Below, in pieces: positions 1 through 10,689 of a DNA stretch of 64,000 nucleotides. The stretch's first letter is position 1. Each line of letters starts with the position of its first letter. The position numbers and the translations under genes are program-made. Below the pieces are notes generated by a model that was given only the letters and a program-made list of their open reading frames with translations, did not search any database and was not told the origin of the DNA. This DNA comes from Hysterangium stoloniferum. Lineage: Eukaryota; Basidiomycota; Agaricomycetes; Hysterangiales; Hysterangiaceae. The stretch lies in contig WHVD01000165.1 in NCBI GenBank assembly GCA_015178975.1, forward strand, positions 62,001 to 126,000, read 5' to 3'.

Positions 1-444
1 TTGACCAGACAATACGAGTTATTTTGACATGGGTGTAAACGGAGTTTGATCTTTGCGAAAACATATGTCAGCTTCAGGGCTGATGGTTTCCAAAATGGTG
101 ACTTGAAAATGTTGATAAGTGGCGATAACCTCGGGACCGATAGGGTTGCGACACGGTCGTAACAATTTCAGCCTGTAAAGTGCCTTGATTGAGTCTTATC
201 CATGATAGCCTGCTTTGCTCTGCCACTGCCCATGCATCTACAATGTATTGCTAAAGCAGAATTGTTGTTGCTTCACCAATTCTTTGAAAGAGTCAATAAG
301 CATAATATTTTATCTGAGAGACTTTTGTCTGCTTTTTCTTCTTCTGTCTATCCTCTGTCACTTGTTCAACTTGTTCAGGTTCAAGTTCTTTAGTAATTCA
401 CTGCACCTCATCCTGCTCCATAGCTGGCTGAGGAGGTGGCATAG
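1..444. other. No gene recognised; left flank of solo LTR
   Basis: I see no convincing coding exon here. The short open frames have no recognisable motif. The last five bases (440-444, CATAG) are the left target-site duplication of the solo LTR that follows. Confidence 0.5.
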
Positions 445-1263
445 TGTTAGGATACACACACAGGCCGGGTTTCCAGAGAAACCCGCGGGATATCCGGTAG
501 GACTTGGCTTCAGCTTATAGGCTGCGCCCTCACTAGATCGTGTTGTCCAATTTCAAACGGACGGACGGGGATCCCGGGCAATCCGGGCGGGGTTTGTGGG
601 TCGTAAGTCGTAAGTCGGGGGTCGTGGGTCGTGAGTCGAGTCGGTTGAGAGAGATAGATGCGCCAGAGCCCGTGGGCTCCGACTAGTGCGAGCGATGTGA
701 ATCGAGTAAGGTTTTAGAGCGGAAAATATTATTAGATTACTGGGGGGAATCTAAGCTAATTTTCTGACTGGATTGTATGTACAACATCTGCCAGTTTATA
801 TAGACCGTGGAATGCATGACATACCAAATCCAGTCATAACGAAGCGAAAACTAACAAAACATGAAATGGGAATAGTAAACACCAAATTGGTGTTAGGAAC
901 GGAATGGAACGGAGCGGAGTCCGAATCGTGACAAAGCATAACCCATAACGGGAAACGGAGCGGGCGCAGAGTACAAATCGTGACAGGTCATTTGACTAAA
1001 ACGGGAACGGGGCTTGATTAGAGCAGTGATGGGATTCTAAGCGGGGACCGGTGACTGATGCGTGGGACGAAGACGGACATAGACAGAGACGGAGTCCGGG
1101 GGAAGTCCGGTGACTGATATGTATCGTAATGAGGTCGAACATAACGAGTCTTGACATAACGGAGTCCGGGCGGGAAATCCTATAAACAGACGATTGGTGC
1201 TTGTAGCGCATGGGGGCGTACGGGTTAGTGCCCGGAGTCCGGCGGGATTGTCCGGTCGTAACA
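445..1263 (-). repeat. Solo LTR, family D, with perfect target-site duplication
   Basis: On the minus strand the block starts TGTTACGACC at 1263 and ends CCTAACA at 445, the TG...CA ends of an LTR. It is flanked by the identical 5-bp sequence CATAG at 440-444 and 1264-1268. A second copy of about 80-90% similarity by eye lies in the opposite orientation at 41408-42689. No gag or pol lies next to it, so it is a solo LTR left by LTR-LTR recombination. The short open frames inside are not genes. The duplication and the second copy together make the boundaries secure. Confidence 0.88.
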
Positions 1264-1278
1264 CATAGCATCATCAAT

Positions 1279-1929
1279 GGAGGGTGTTTATAATTACTAT
1301 AATTTCAAATATTTATTAATAAAAGTCTTATTTTTACAAAACTCCATCTTTAAATAGTGATATCTATTCTGAAACAATTATATCATCAAAAAACAACCAT
1401 CAGAAATAGTTCTCCATATTACATCTTATACAACCCATAGTTATTTAACAAATTCCATTGTATATAATTTCCTTCCTTTTACAGATGCCTACTAATACTT
1501 TTGTTGTTAATTTGTTTTTTAAAAGCTAAACTGTAGTTATTTCCTAGTAAAATATGTAAAATATTATTGGAAATTTTTCATCCTACATATGGCCTTCTTT
1601 ATTAAGGAGGGTGTTTATAATTACTATAATCTCAAATATTTACTAATAAAAGTCTTATTTTTACAAAATTCCATCTTTAAATAGTGATATCTATTCTGAA
1701 ACAATTATATCATCAAAAAACAACCATCAGAAATAGTTCTCCATATTACATCTTATACAACCCATAGTTATTTAACAAATTCTATTGTATATAATTTCCT
1801 TCCTTTTACAGATGTCTACTAATACTTTTATTAGTACTTTGTCTTTTAAAAGCTGTAATGTAGTTATTTCCTAGTAAAATATATGAGATGTCATTGGAAA
1901 TTTTTCATCCTATGGCCTTCTTTATTAAG
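1279..1929. repeat. Tandem duplication, two AT-rich units of about 325 bp
   Basis: Unit 1 (1279-1605) and unit 2 (1606-1929) both begin GGAGGGTGTTTATAATTACT and run nearly identical to CTTCTTTATTAA, with a few substitutions and small indels. The sequence is strongly AT-rich and has no convincing ORF. The low divergence points to a recent duplication. It lies directly downstream of the solo LTR. Confidence 0.85.
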
Positions 1930-2239
1930 TGAAATTACCTATATATTCTGGGTATGTTGAATCAAGTAGAAATCTGTTCAGATTGACAGATCCATTCCAA
2001 AGTAATACATATGTATTTAGAGGTGCCAATGATATACATATGTATGGAATAGACTATGGAGGATGGTCACACTTTATTGAATATACAAAATTTTACTGAA
2101 TAATCCTCATATTTTCTAAGTGAGTCTATTCCTTCTGGCCATGACAACTTATTCTATGAGTTTATATTTAATTACCTGAAATTTCATCTTTAAAATATGC
2201 ATGCCTTTTTAAAATACATACAAATGACATAGTTACGCA

Positions 2240-2345
2240 AGATTATTTGGGTTAACCTAGATTATTTGGGTTAAACAAGATTGTTTGGGTTAAACAAGAT
2301 TGTTTGGGTTAAACAAGATTATTTGGGTTATGACTTAATCTTTGG
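2240..2345. repeat. 19-bp tandem array (TTTGGGTTAAACAAGATTG)
   Basis: About five copies of a 19-bp unit of the form GATTGTTTGGGTTAAACAA, with flanking degenerate copies. It sits in an AT-rich, apparently non-coding stretch (1930-3060) where I see no gene. It is not a telomeric TTAGGG array: the GGGTTA words recur only because of the 19-bp period. Confidence 0.7.
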
Positions 2346-3194
2346 GTTATGATGTATTCTCTTGTATACAAGCAAACTTTCAAATATATTTCATATAATT
2401 TAAATTTAGTTGGTTTAGAGAGTTAACCAGAACTATCTGGGGTACCAATCCCCATTGTGCAATTTATTCCAAAAGAATAATCTACAGATGATTGTTTGAC
2501 TAAATTTTGTCAGATATAGGATAAATATTAATATTTTTGCATTCTTCAGAGTGATACCTAATCAACTGAATTTGATTAAATATTAATTTTACAACAAACA
2601 ATATAAATATATATACTTTAGTGGATAAATAATTTTTAAAGTTTTGGGTTATCCTCCTTATATTAGTTTCCACAAATTTGTACTTTACTTTAGATCTGAT
2701 ATTGACTTAGTTTCTTATTCCCTCTTCCATCTTTCTGTATGCTCGATATTCAGAACTCTTCAGAACTCTGGATATCTGTATCTTCCATCATAAGTCTCAT
2801 CTTTGAAATTAAGGACTTTGAGTGTTTGCATAGAGGCACAGCACATAAGCTAAAGCTGACATCCTGACCCTATCTGATAGTTCCCGACTTCCCAGTGACT
2901 TTCCGATAGTTCTGGAATAAGTTCCTGACACAGCACTTAACAACAATAAATCAAATTAAAATATAATAAACTAAAATAAATTACAATAAATTAAAATAAA
3001 ATACAATATATCAATTGGTTGAAATTGTTGCTCCTTTTGAAATGATTGCTTTTTTTGAGACAGTTACTTCTTTTGAACTGTTACTCCTTTTGAAAGTGTT
3101 GCTCCTTTTGTAACCATTGTTTTCCTTTGTAACCATTGTTTCCTTTTGTGACTGTTGCTCCCTTTTGTGACTGTGGTTTCCTTTTTGTTCTCTC

Positions 3195-3375
3195 TCAAGC
3201 CCCTTTGAAGCATTATATCAAGCCCCCCAAGGTCATCAAGCATTATATCAAGCCCCTGGGTCATCAAGCGTTATATCAAGCCCCTCCAGGTCATCAAGCG
3301 TTATATCAAGCCCCTGGGTCATCAAACGTTATATCAACCCCCTCAAGGTCATCAAGCGTTATATCAGTTCAAGCC
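3195..3375. repeat. 27-bp minisatellite array, first copy
   Basis: About six repeats of a unit like GGTCATCAAGCGTTATATCA followed by AGCCCCT. The reading frames through the array are repeat artefacts, not genes. The array begins after CTCTCTCAAGCCCCT and ends with TTCAAGCCCAATACT. The same left and right edges occur at the second array (3890-3995), so a unit of array plus flanks was duplicated. Confidence 0.8.
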
Positions 3376-3744
3376 CAATACTGTTACTTTTTCTCATGTG
3401 TTAGGACCGGTCACCCAGAAGCATCCTTCTTCTATATATATTGGGCTATCTTGGCCTGTCGGTCGTATTATTGGACAAGGTAACAAAGCACCCCTCAGTA
3501 GAACTAACAAGGATATGTATATGGACTTTAAGGAAGAGGGGACTGTGTGGTATGCAGCTTTTGCCGTGTTGGCGTGATGAGACGTGTGGCCGTAGGGATG
3601 GGTTTCTTGGCTCTCAGCCTAAACCACGTGGGTTTCTACTCCGACTTCAGTTCAAAACGCAGTCCCTCCTAATTTGGGTTGTTCTTAATATAGGTCAGTT
3701 AATTGTTTTACCGGCGGGTTTCTTGTGTTTGCGGTCGGAGCGCG

Positions 3745-3870
3745 AATATTAGTATGGCAACTCAACCTCCTGCGTATAAAGCCCTGCCTGGTGCCACCAC
3801 TCTCTTCACCGTCCTTCTCAACCCCCCTTTCCCCCCAACGCCACATCAACGCAAACTCTAGCTTACTTGT
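3745..3870. repeat. Dispersed repeat with TATA-like word, first copy
   Basis: The block containing CAACTCAACCTCCT, then GTATAAAGCCCTGCC and CAACGCCACATCAACGCAAA recurs with substitutions at about 6080-6190. A TATA-like word followed by a pyrimidine-rich leader looks like the promoter part of an LTR or DNA element, but I could not find its boundaries. Confidence 0.5.
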
Positions 3871-3889
3871 TGCCTCATTGTCCTCTCTC

Positions 3890-3995
3890 AAGCCCCTCCA
3901 CCTCATCAAGCGTTATATCAAGCCCCTGGGTCATCAAGCGTTATATCAACCCCCTCAAGTTCATCAAGCGTTATATCAGTTCAAGCCCAATACTA
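3890..3995. repeat. 27-bp minisatellite array, second copy
   Basis: A shorter array, about three units, of the same repeat as at 3195-3375. It is preceded by the same CTCTCTCAAGCCCCT and followed by the same CAGTTCAAGCCCAATACT. The two arrays flank a roughly 500-bp spacer. Confidence 0.75.
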
Positions 3996-4992
3996 TCACT
4001 TTTTCTCGGCTTAGTTGCCCCAACGGTCGCTATCTGCTATGAGAATCACTGAGTTTTTTGATGCATTCACTGACGGTATTGTTTGTAGCGTTATTGTCCT
4101 TTCAAAACCGACTTTTTCAAGTGTTTACTTACTTTGCTTTTGCTTCTTGAGTTTCTTGACTTGGCTCTCTGGCTTGATCAGCAATTCTGGGGGTAAGGCG
4201 GTAGTGGTAGCGGTATCCCCCTGATGAGAGCTTTCGTCGGCTCAAAACCGTTACAATCTGTATTCCCTAGCCACCCTCTACCTTAGCTGACAAAGTTCAT
4301 ATCTTTCATTCTCTCAACTCCTTATTCTCACCAACAGGGCTCAGTTGCTGGCTCCCGACCCCTGTGGGGTTCGGGCGACTGTGGGCCCCGTAAGTGTCTC
4401 GTTTTTGTCCTAGTATTATAAATACTAATAGATTGCTTTGCTTTTTTTTCTATTTTTTCGCCGTTTTATAATATATATAACCTATAATTATAATTATTTA
4501 AATGTGATAGAAAAAATTTCAATCATTAAAAGCATTGCGAAGCAGTAAAGTAAAGGTTAGAGCTTGAGGGATGTCACGCTCTACCGGCTGAGCCGCGAAG
4601 GAGTTTCGTGATGCTGATGTATGATGGATTGGTAAAGTCGGGTAGGAATGAGACGGCGTTACGTGTCAGGTGGGCAGAGGGATCGAAAGTCTTACAAATT
4701 TGTTGCCCTTAACAGTGAATTCTCCGCATCTAAGGAATGCAGCAAAAGCAAGCTTTACGCCCGCATCGATGTTGGCAGCATCCAGGGAAGACCCTGGATT
4801 GGAGTACAAGACTAGGCGTTGGAGAACGGGAGGATGATGGGTGCGACAGGGTGACGGGCTCGTTCACCGAAATAACGCTTGATACCCCGGATGACCGGCT
4901 GGACAAGAGGGGCCTCGACAGCGTCAAAGGGGAGGTCACAATCGACATGGAGGGATTTAACATGCCCAAGGTAGGACTTGATTGTTTACAGG
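3996..4992. other. No gene recognised
   Basis: An open frame of about 107 codons (4737-5060, plus strand) exists, but it runs into the left arm of the foldback element and shows no domain I recognise. A short GC-rich palindromic stretch lies near 4345-4390. Nothing else can be supported. Confidence 0.4.
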
Positions 4993-6061
4993 CGTGTGCC
5001 CTCAGTTCCACTTCCATTCCCAGACTGTATTCATTGGATGGATTTAATTATAGTGATTAGCCTCCATCGATCCATGCCCACGGATTTTGCGTACTATTTT
5101 TATTGGAGGTAAAACATAGTATATATTGAGCAGGTACCATTGCGAAAATCCTGAATTTCACCTACATGTAAAATAAATACCAGCATTTAAATATTCAGGC
5201 TATATACATAGCTAATATCCCATATTTCCGAATAGATATAAACTAGCAGAAAACGTCTTGTGCGTGGCCTATGATTTATTCCAAGTCCCTCTCACAACAT
5301 TGACGCCAATGGCTATTATATCGAACAATGCCTTTGTCCGGTTTCCCTGGATGAGATGCGAGACACGCATTCAGCAGCCTAGAGGCCACAAGACCATATA
5401 TCTCTTGTCTCTTTGTTCCCCCTTTGTTCTCCTTCGCTATTGTTCCACATTTACCGTATATAGTTCCGTCCTTCATCTCGTGTCTTCTTCATCTTGCGTA
5501 GTTCTCACAGCACCACTCGATAGGTAGTTGCTTCCGCCGGTTGAGCACGGCCCGGGTCTTTCCGACTGTGCGAGAGAGCGGTGGCGACATAAAAATATAT
5601 TGTTGCTTGCCCAACACACGAAGGACAGAGATGCTCATTGATCCTTAAGAATCAACAGCTCACGTGAGGTACCTTTTTTTTATTTTTAAAATACATCTGT
5701 ATACCACATCGCATAACGTAGATACATAGCGGTTGGGAGCAGGTACCCTAATGGTAGGTGGATAGGTATGTAGGTAATAGGGCGAGTAGGTGTGGGTATG
5801 CGGGTCAATTGTAGAGTGGGGGGAGGGTGAGAGGGCAGAACACGTGATGTACCTACGACTGAGCAACCAGATGACGCTGTCTCATGCCCTCACTTGTTTA
5901 AGCAACTATGGTCTTGTTTAAGCACACAATATATACTATTTTTTACCTCCAATAACAATAATACGCAAAATCCGCAGGCATGGATCGATGGAGGCTAATC
6001 ACTATAATTAAATCCATCCAATGAATACAGTCTGTGAATGAAGTGGAACTGAGGGCACACG
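4993..6061. mobile_element. Foldback / inverted-repeat element of about 1.07 kb
   Basis: The arms are 4993-5126 and 5928-6061. The left arm begins CGTGTGCCCTCAGTTCCACT and the right arm is its reverse complement with a few mismatches over about 134 bp. The 0.8-kb interior shows no transposase. No matching target duplication is evident (GG on the left, AC on the right). It could be a non-autonomous TIR transposon that lost its duplication, or an inverted duplication formed another way. The interior 5230-5620 contains LTR-like pyrimidine-rich sequence but no definable LTR ends. Confidence 0.65.
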
Positions 6062-6739
6062 ACTGTATTCGGTTGGAGCAGTGCGACAACTCAACCTCCT
6101 ATGTATAAAGCCCTGCCTTGTTCGACCACTCTCTCCACCCCCACCCCCCAACGCCACATCAACACAAACTGTAGCACACCGAGACATATCTGTCAACGAG
6201 CTACTGAGATACTTGGTTTATCGTACATAGATTATTTATGCAGGAGTAAGTGACCAAAATAAATTATTGCCAGAGCTCTAGACCGTGAAGATTTATATGT
6301 GTAGGTTTCCGTTTGACGTGTTATTTCCCCAGTAAGCTACATCAATGATAAAATATTGAATAGTGTACTCTTTCAGTAATTTAATTTATGTATAATCCGC
6401 CAATACCTTCTCAACTGTCTTCCAGTATCTCCCCGCGCCACCCAAGTCTCACCATTGCGTTGCCCCCATATTTGACTATCCCACTGTTTTCCAAATGCCA
6501 GCAACTGCGCGTTGATCACTTGCGAGTTGAATGACTGTGCTGTCTGCGTTGTATTCTTCAAATATGTTGTAAATGTTAGAATTCAAGACCCGTATTATTA
6601 GGGAGTCATGGATAAGTATTATCGACTACTTCTAACTATACAGTAGTTGCCTCATTTATATACGTTTTCTCGATTATGTAGGCGCTGGGGGAGTCGGGGT
6701 GATTTGCCCGAGAACAAAGGGCGGAAGAACCTTTATGTC
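6062..6739. other. Intergenic; second copy of dispersed repeat at 6080-6190
   Basis: Apart from the copy of the 3745-3870 repeat at about 6080-6190 (CAACTCAACCTCCT, GTATAAAGCCCTGCC), I see no coding or RNA feature. Confidence 0.4.
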
Positions 6740-7690
6740 TCAGGTCATATTGCCCCCTGATCGGGAAAAGCAGAACGGTGTTTTCTTCACCTTCCAACAG
6801 TAAACATTGTCCCACCTTGGGAGGTAGTACGTTCCCACAATACCAGCCGATTGCTTCGATGCATAATCGTTGATCTCCCCGTCAGATCCCCAAAGTGTGA
6901 TTTGATTACGAGCGTTGTATTCTAAGTAGTCGGCATACTGGGAGTCATCGCTGCTTGCGGCCCAGCTACGTACGGCTTTGATCCAGTTGCTCAGGAGGAA
7001 ATTATCATTCGTCCAAAGGAGGGTGTCGAGATCGCAAAGTAAAGAGAGGTTGGCTAGCTGTCGAGACTGCATCGGGGGTGGAGCCATAAACAGCAACAAG
7101 GTTTTGATATGCCTCGAGAAAACGATTGGCCAACAATTGTCGCCCGAGATCAACGACGTCATATGAGAACTCCGGAATCCTTTTTCAAGTTAACGCTGGG
7201 TGTTTTTTGCTCGCTTCAACCATAAGTTTCAAGGGAGCAACAATACTACTATTGGTATCGTAGAATATCGTTGTGGGATGATGGCCAGTACGGTTGGTAA
7301 GTCCAGTCAACGCCGGAGCAAGCTCCAAAATACTCTTGACGGTCGCCTGGGTGTTAGGGTTATTGTACACCGTATTGGATTGGATGGACCACCCTCGTTG
7401 GACGGTAACTGGTAGTTTTGAAATACGGTAACGGCGGCTTACCCAAGACGACACATAACTGGAGATGTTAAGGGGTGAAGAAGACCAAGCTTGGTCGAGA
7501 AAGATGTCGTAGATGATTTCATTTCCTTCCTGCCCCTCCATGGTAAGACCAAAGCCGCTCATCGAACTATTCGGAGAATTGAAGGCCTCTATCGGCGCTA
7601 CCGTCACATTCTTCAAGTAACCTTCAAATCCTTAGTTTCCTCCATAGTCATGCAAGGCACACCAAACCCAAGGCCTCCCAAAGTACGACG
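6740..7690 (-). pseudogene. GH89 alpha-N-acetylglucosaminidase fragment, copy 1
   Basis: Minus-strand frames spell successive GH89 (NAGLU family) blocks: FGRPWVWC, GFGLTMEGQEGNEIIYD, TGLTNRTGHHPTTIFYDTN, YDVVDLGRQLLANRF, NARNQITLWGSDGEINDYA and GTYYLPRWD. The family removes terminal alpha-linked GlcNAc. Only the C-terminal half or so is present. Lesions visible here are a TAA (7632-7634) where copy 2 has CAA (Gln), and a 5-bp deletion near 7040 relative to copy 2 that shifts frame before the CDLDTLLW segment. Unlike copy 2, this copy keeps the last exon with ITLWGSDGEI. The family call rests on remembered motifs; a protein search would confirm it. Confidence 0.8.
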
Positions 7691-8969
7691 ATGTGCGCTG
7701 CCGGTTATAAAATTTGACATCAAAAAAATAGAAATATGAGGGAGTTTTAAATATATTCGTGAAAAGAAAGCCTAAAATAGGGCTAATTCCAGTCGTAGCG
7801 GCCAATTTATCACCTTAACATCTCTGATAGAAAGTCCTTTTGACACTACAGTAGCCAAAAAGACTTGAAGCTGACAAAATCCAACACCGGGTAACAACGC
7901 TATAGGCCACTGGTACCGAGATCCCATATTGGATTCTGTTTAGTGCTGCGACAATGTCTACTTCCACAACCTCGTCGAGCAATTGCTGACCCAGCATTGC
8001 TTGTAGAGCTGCGAAAAGCTAATAGAATTCAAAATGAGTCCCACAGGTGCGTACGTTTCATTAGAGTGTAATCCGGCAATCTGACTATATCCCATAACAA
8101 CGATCCGCACTTTCTTTTTACCAGTTCACCGTTCTTGTATGTTCCTCGACATACCATTGGTCTTCAAAACGCGCGTCCCCGGCGGTGGTTCTTCAGGCGG
8201 TCCAAAAGCTTTATGCTCCATCATATCTTGTCATTCCTCCTTTTTTGCCTCCTCCTAGGCTCTTCCCTCCTCCCCTGACATCTTTAATGCCTCCTCTAAG
8301 GTCGGGTCCTTTCCCAAGGCCGAGAAACGATATATTCGTAGTTTTGATTTTCTAATTCCTTTTCTTCAGCTGATATGGAAATTCGAATTGCTTACTCCCA
8401 GATCTCAGCCCATTTTGGAACGTGAGTCACATTTTTGTCGTCTTTGCTTAGGAATTGCTACACTAACAGGACTTCCGAATATACTCAAATGCGACAAATT
8501 CGGTTTCTCTTCAGTAATGCGTACAAGGATAAATCGCATTGCTTTTAAGGAAGCTCCTTGCCCCCATGTTCATTGGTATGGCATGGGTGCACACATCAAA
8601 ACTTCCTAAATTTCTATGGTCTATTGCGGTAAAAACGATGGCGTACCTTAAGAATCCAAGCCCTTCCCGCGCGAATGACGGACAAACCCCTCTTGAATCG
8701 AGGCATGAAACTTAGCTTTGCATTTATTCACTTTCTGTTTGCGATTTTGACGTTACGCAGTTGTTATCGTCTTCCCAGAGAAATATCCGAGTACACTCTG
8801 CGCCTAACCAACAACCCCCCTAGATTCCATGCCACCCCTTTTCAAACCCTTCATCCATAATGATCCTCCCCCTCCCTAACCATGAGGGTATCCGACCTGA
8901 CATCATCATAACGGACGATGAGGAGACCTTAATCAACAAAATTGCCCGCCGGCGTGGGCGGGGGACACA

Positions 8970-9137
8970 ATGCCTGATGCGTTAGGTCGGATATGGCAGG
9001 ACCACGACGAATGGCCGCCCGCAAGGTGGTCGAGGAAACAAACCGAAGCCCTACTAGAGATGTCTGGGAAGCTACGCGTGATGGGGCCGGGTTACCACAT
9101 GACTTCACTCCTCGATCACTCATCTCCCCCTAATTGA
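8970..9137 (+). CDS. Conserved 55-residue reading frame, unidentified exon
   Basis: The frame begins MPDALGRIWQDHDEWPP and ends with HSSPPN, and reads like real protein sequence (Trp-rich, charged). The preceding DNA is open in another frame with NKIARRRGRGT, so one exon may have been split by a frameshift. Copy 2 at 45106-45288 is nearly identical but has one C fewer near the end, which alters the C-terminus. The opposite strand is also open here, identically in both copies, and one of the two must be fortuitous. No family recognised; it may be a remnant exon of a lost gene. Confidence 0.35.
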   Translation: MPDALGRIWQDHDEWPPARWSRKQTEALLEMSGKLRVMGPGYHMTSLLDHSSPPN

Positions 9138-10158
9138 CCACTACAACATTTAACGTCCAGTTGGTTACCAATGTATCTACCTAAGTTTTCGATATCTCTG
9201 GAAGCTACTCCACCAGCATAGCAGACTACCTACCATACATTGCCTGTCTTCATTCACCTTACCATTCCACCGTTTAAAAGATACCACATCATCCTGTCTG
9301 CTATCCATCGAGTGAGGCTTATTAATGCCAACTTTTCAAAAGGTGTGACCTAGAGGAAGCTAAGGATGGACGTGTACTATTTTCGAGGGGGGTACATGAT
9401 ACACTATATGTCATAAGTTCATGCAGACGTAGGTGGCAATATACCTCCCATCTTACTTATCATCCTACAAAATGGTATTTTCCTTCTGGTTTGCCCTTCC
9501 CCTCACGGTATGTGCATCCTTCCTGTCACAGCAATTGATTAGCCATCCAGGGGCGATAACTGAATCCCCCACCAGGTAGACACCTCTCACACCACACATT
9601 TCCACTGGCACCGCATAATGGTACAATCGATCACTCACCCACCCAGTACAGTAGAATATCTGGATTGTCAGAGATTGTCTCAGAAGACGTTGGAATCGAA
9701 ATTGTCCCTCCTTCAAGTATTACTGTTAACTTCCCAATCAGTCAGTAGCCATCATATGTGGACCTGTGGTCTTGAAAGGAACGATATGAATCGCGGGAAT
9801 TTAATAAATAGTAGTGTCTAATAGCTTCAGCTCAAGCTCAAAACCTCACGCATTGAATTTCCCATTGGCAGGATCCCAGGCTGCGCTTTACGGACGTGAC
9901 ACATTAGGAAAAGTAGGTGGTCAAAATGTTGTATTGCGGTTATCTCATGTCATTGTTCCAAGCACAACCCTCACCACCAGTATACATTCTAGTCGATGCG
10001 GCGATAGACGGGTTGAAGACAGTTAACGATCAAATCTAAATCGAAAGTCTTTTGATAGTATCCCTGTGGGTTCTCCAAAGGGTGGTCTCCCATGCCAACG
10101 ATGAAACGTGACCTGTGGATATATGTATTAACAACACAAAACGGTTTAAGAAGCACAA

Positions 10159-10548
10159 TCAATACCACTCTGTATTGTAGTAATCAACCCACAGATAGTG
10201 ATGCTTTTCTGCCTCCCAAGACAGTAGTGCTTCATACAGCTCTACAAGAAAAATATTGTGGCTGACAAAGACGATATAGGGGACACCATCAGGAAGTTGG
10301 TCAGCGAGCTGACGGTTACGAGGGCCTTGTGAGGGAAGATAACGGCCGTGTGCAAGGATCGCCAACTTCAGCATCAAGACTCCCCGGTAAACAACACTAT
10401 CCGCAGATTCTCCGCCAGGTGGATAATAGGACCGCCCATCCTCACTGGTAGGTGAGTAACCGCCACTACGCATGCCCCCCCCCTCCTTCAATGACATTTC
10501 CGAAACAACGCTAAAGGGCGGAGGATACACATACGATGCAGCTGGCAA
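10159..10548 (-). pseudogene. Unidentified exon(s), copy 1
   Basis: A 129-codon minus-strand frame includes SGGYSPTSEDGRSYYPPGG, LMLKLAILAHGRYLPS and VPYIVFVSHNIFLVE, ending in WVDYYNTEWY. The composition looks like genuine protein, and the segment is preserved in copy 2 (46250-46594). Copy 2 carries an extra RELLDKG stretch after YLPSPP but loses the frame at the ELYEALLSW segment. I do not recognise the family. Each copy has indels relative to the other, so at least one is non-functional. Confidence 0.4.
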
Positions 10549-10689
10549 TATACCTCACATCTTATCATCTTACAAAATGGTATTTTTCTTACTGATTGGC
10601 CATCCAGGGGCTAAAGCTGAATCCCCTCCATCAGGTAGATACCTCTCACCGCATTATAATACAACCGACCCATCACGCCAAGCTCACCC

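Noticed and set aside
2245..2345. Interstitial telomere array
   Set aside because: The period is 19 bp, not 6; the GGGTTA words come from one unit.
4555..4625. tRNA-like A-box on the minus strand (GGCTCAGCCGGTAGAGCG)
   Set aside because: The D-arm-like word is present but no B box (GGTTCGA type), anticodon stem or acceptor pairing follows at the right distance.
5257..5621. LTR within the foldback interior (TGTGCGTGG ... CCCAACA)
   Set aside because: The TG/CA ends can be proposed, but there is no target duplication or second copy to support them.
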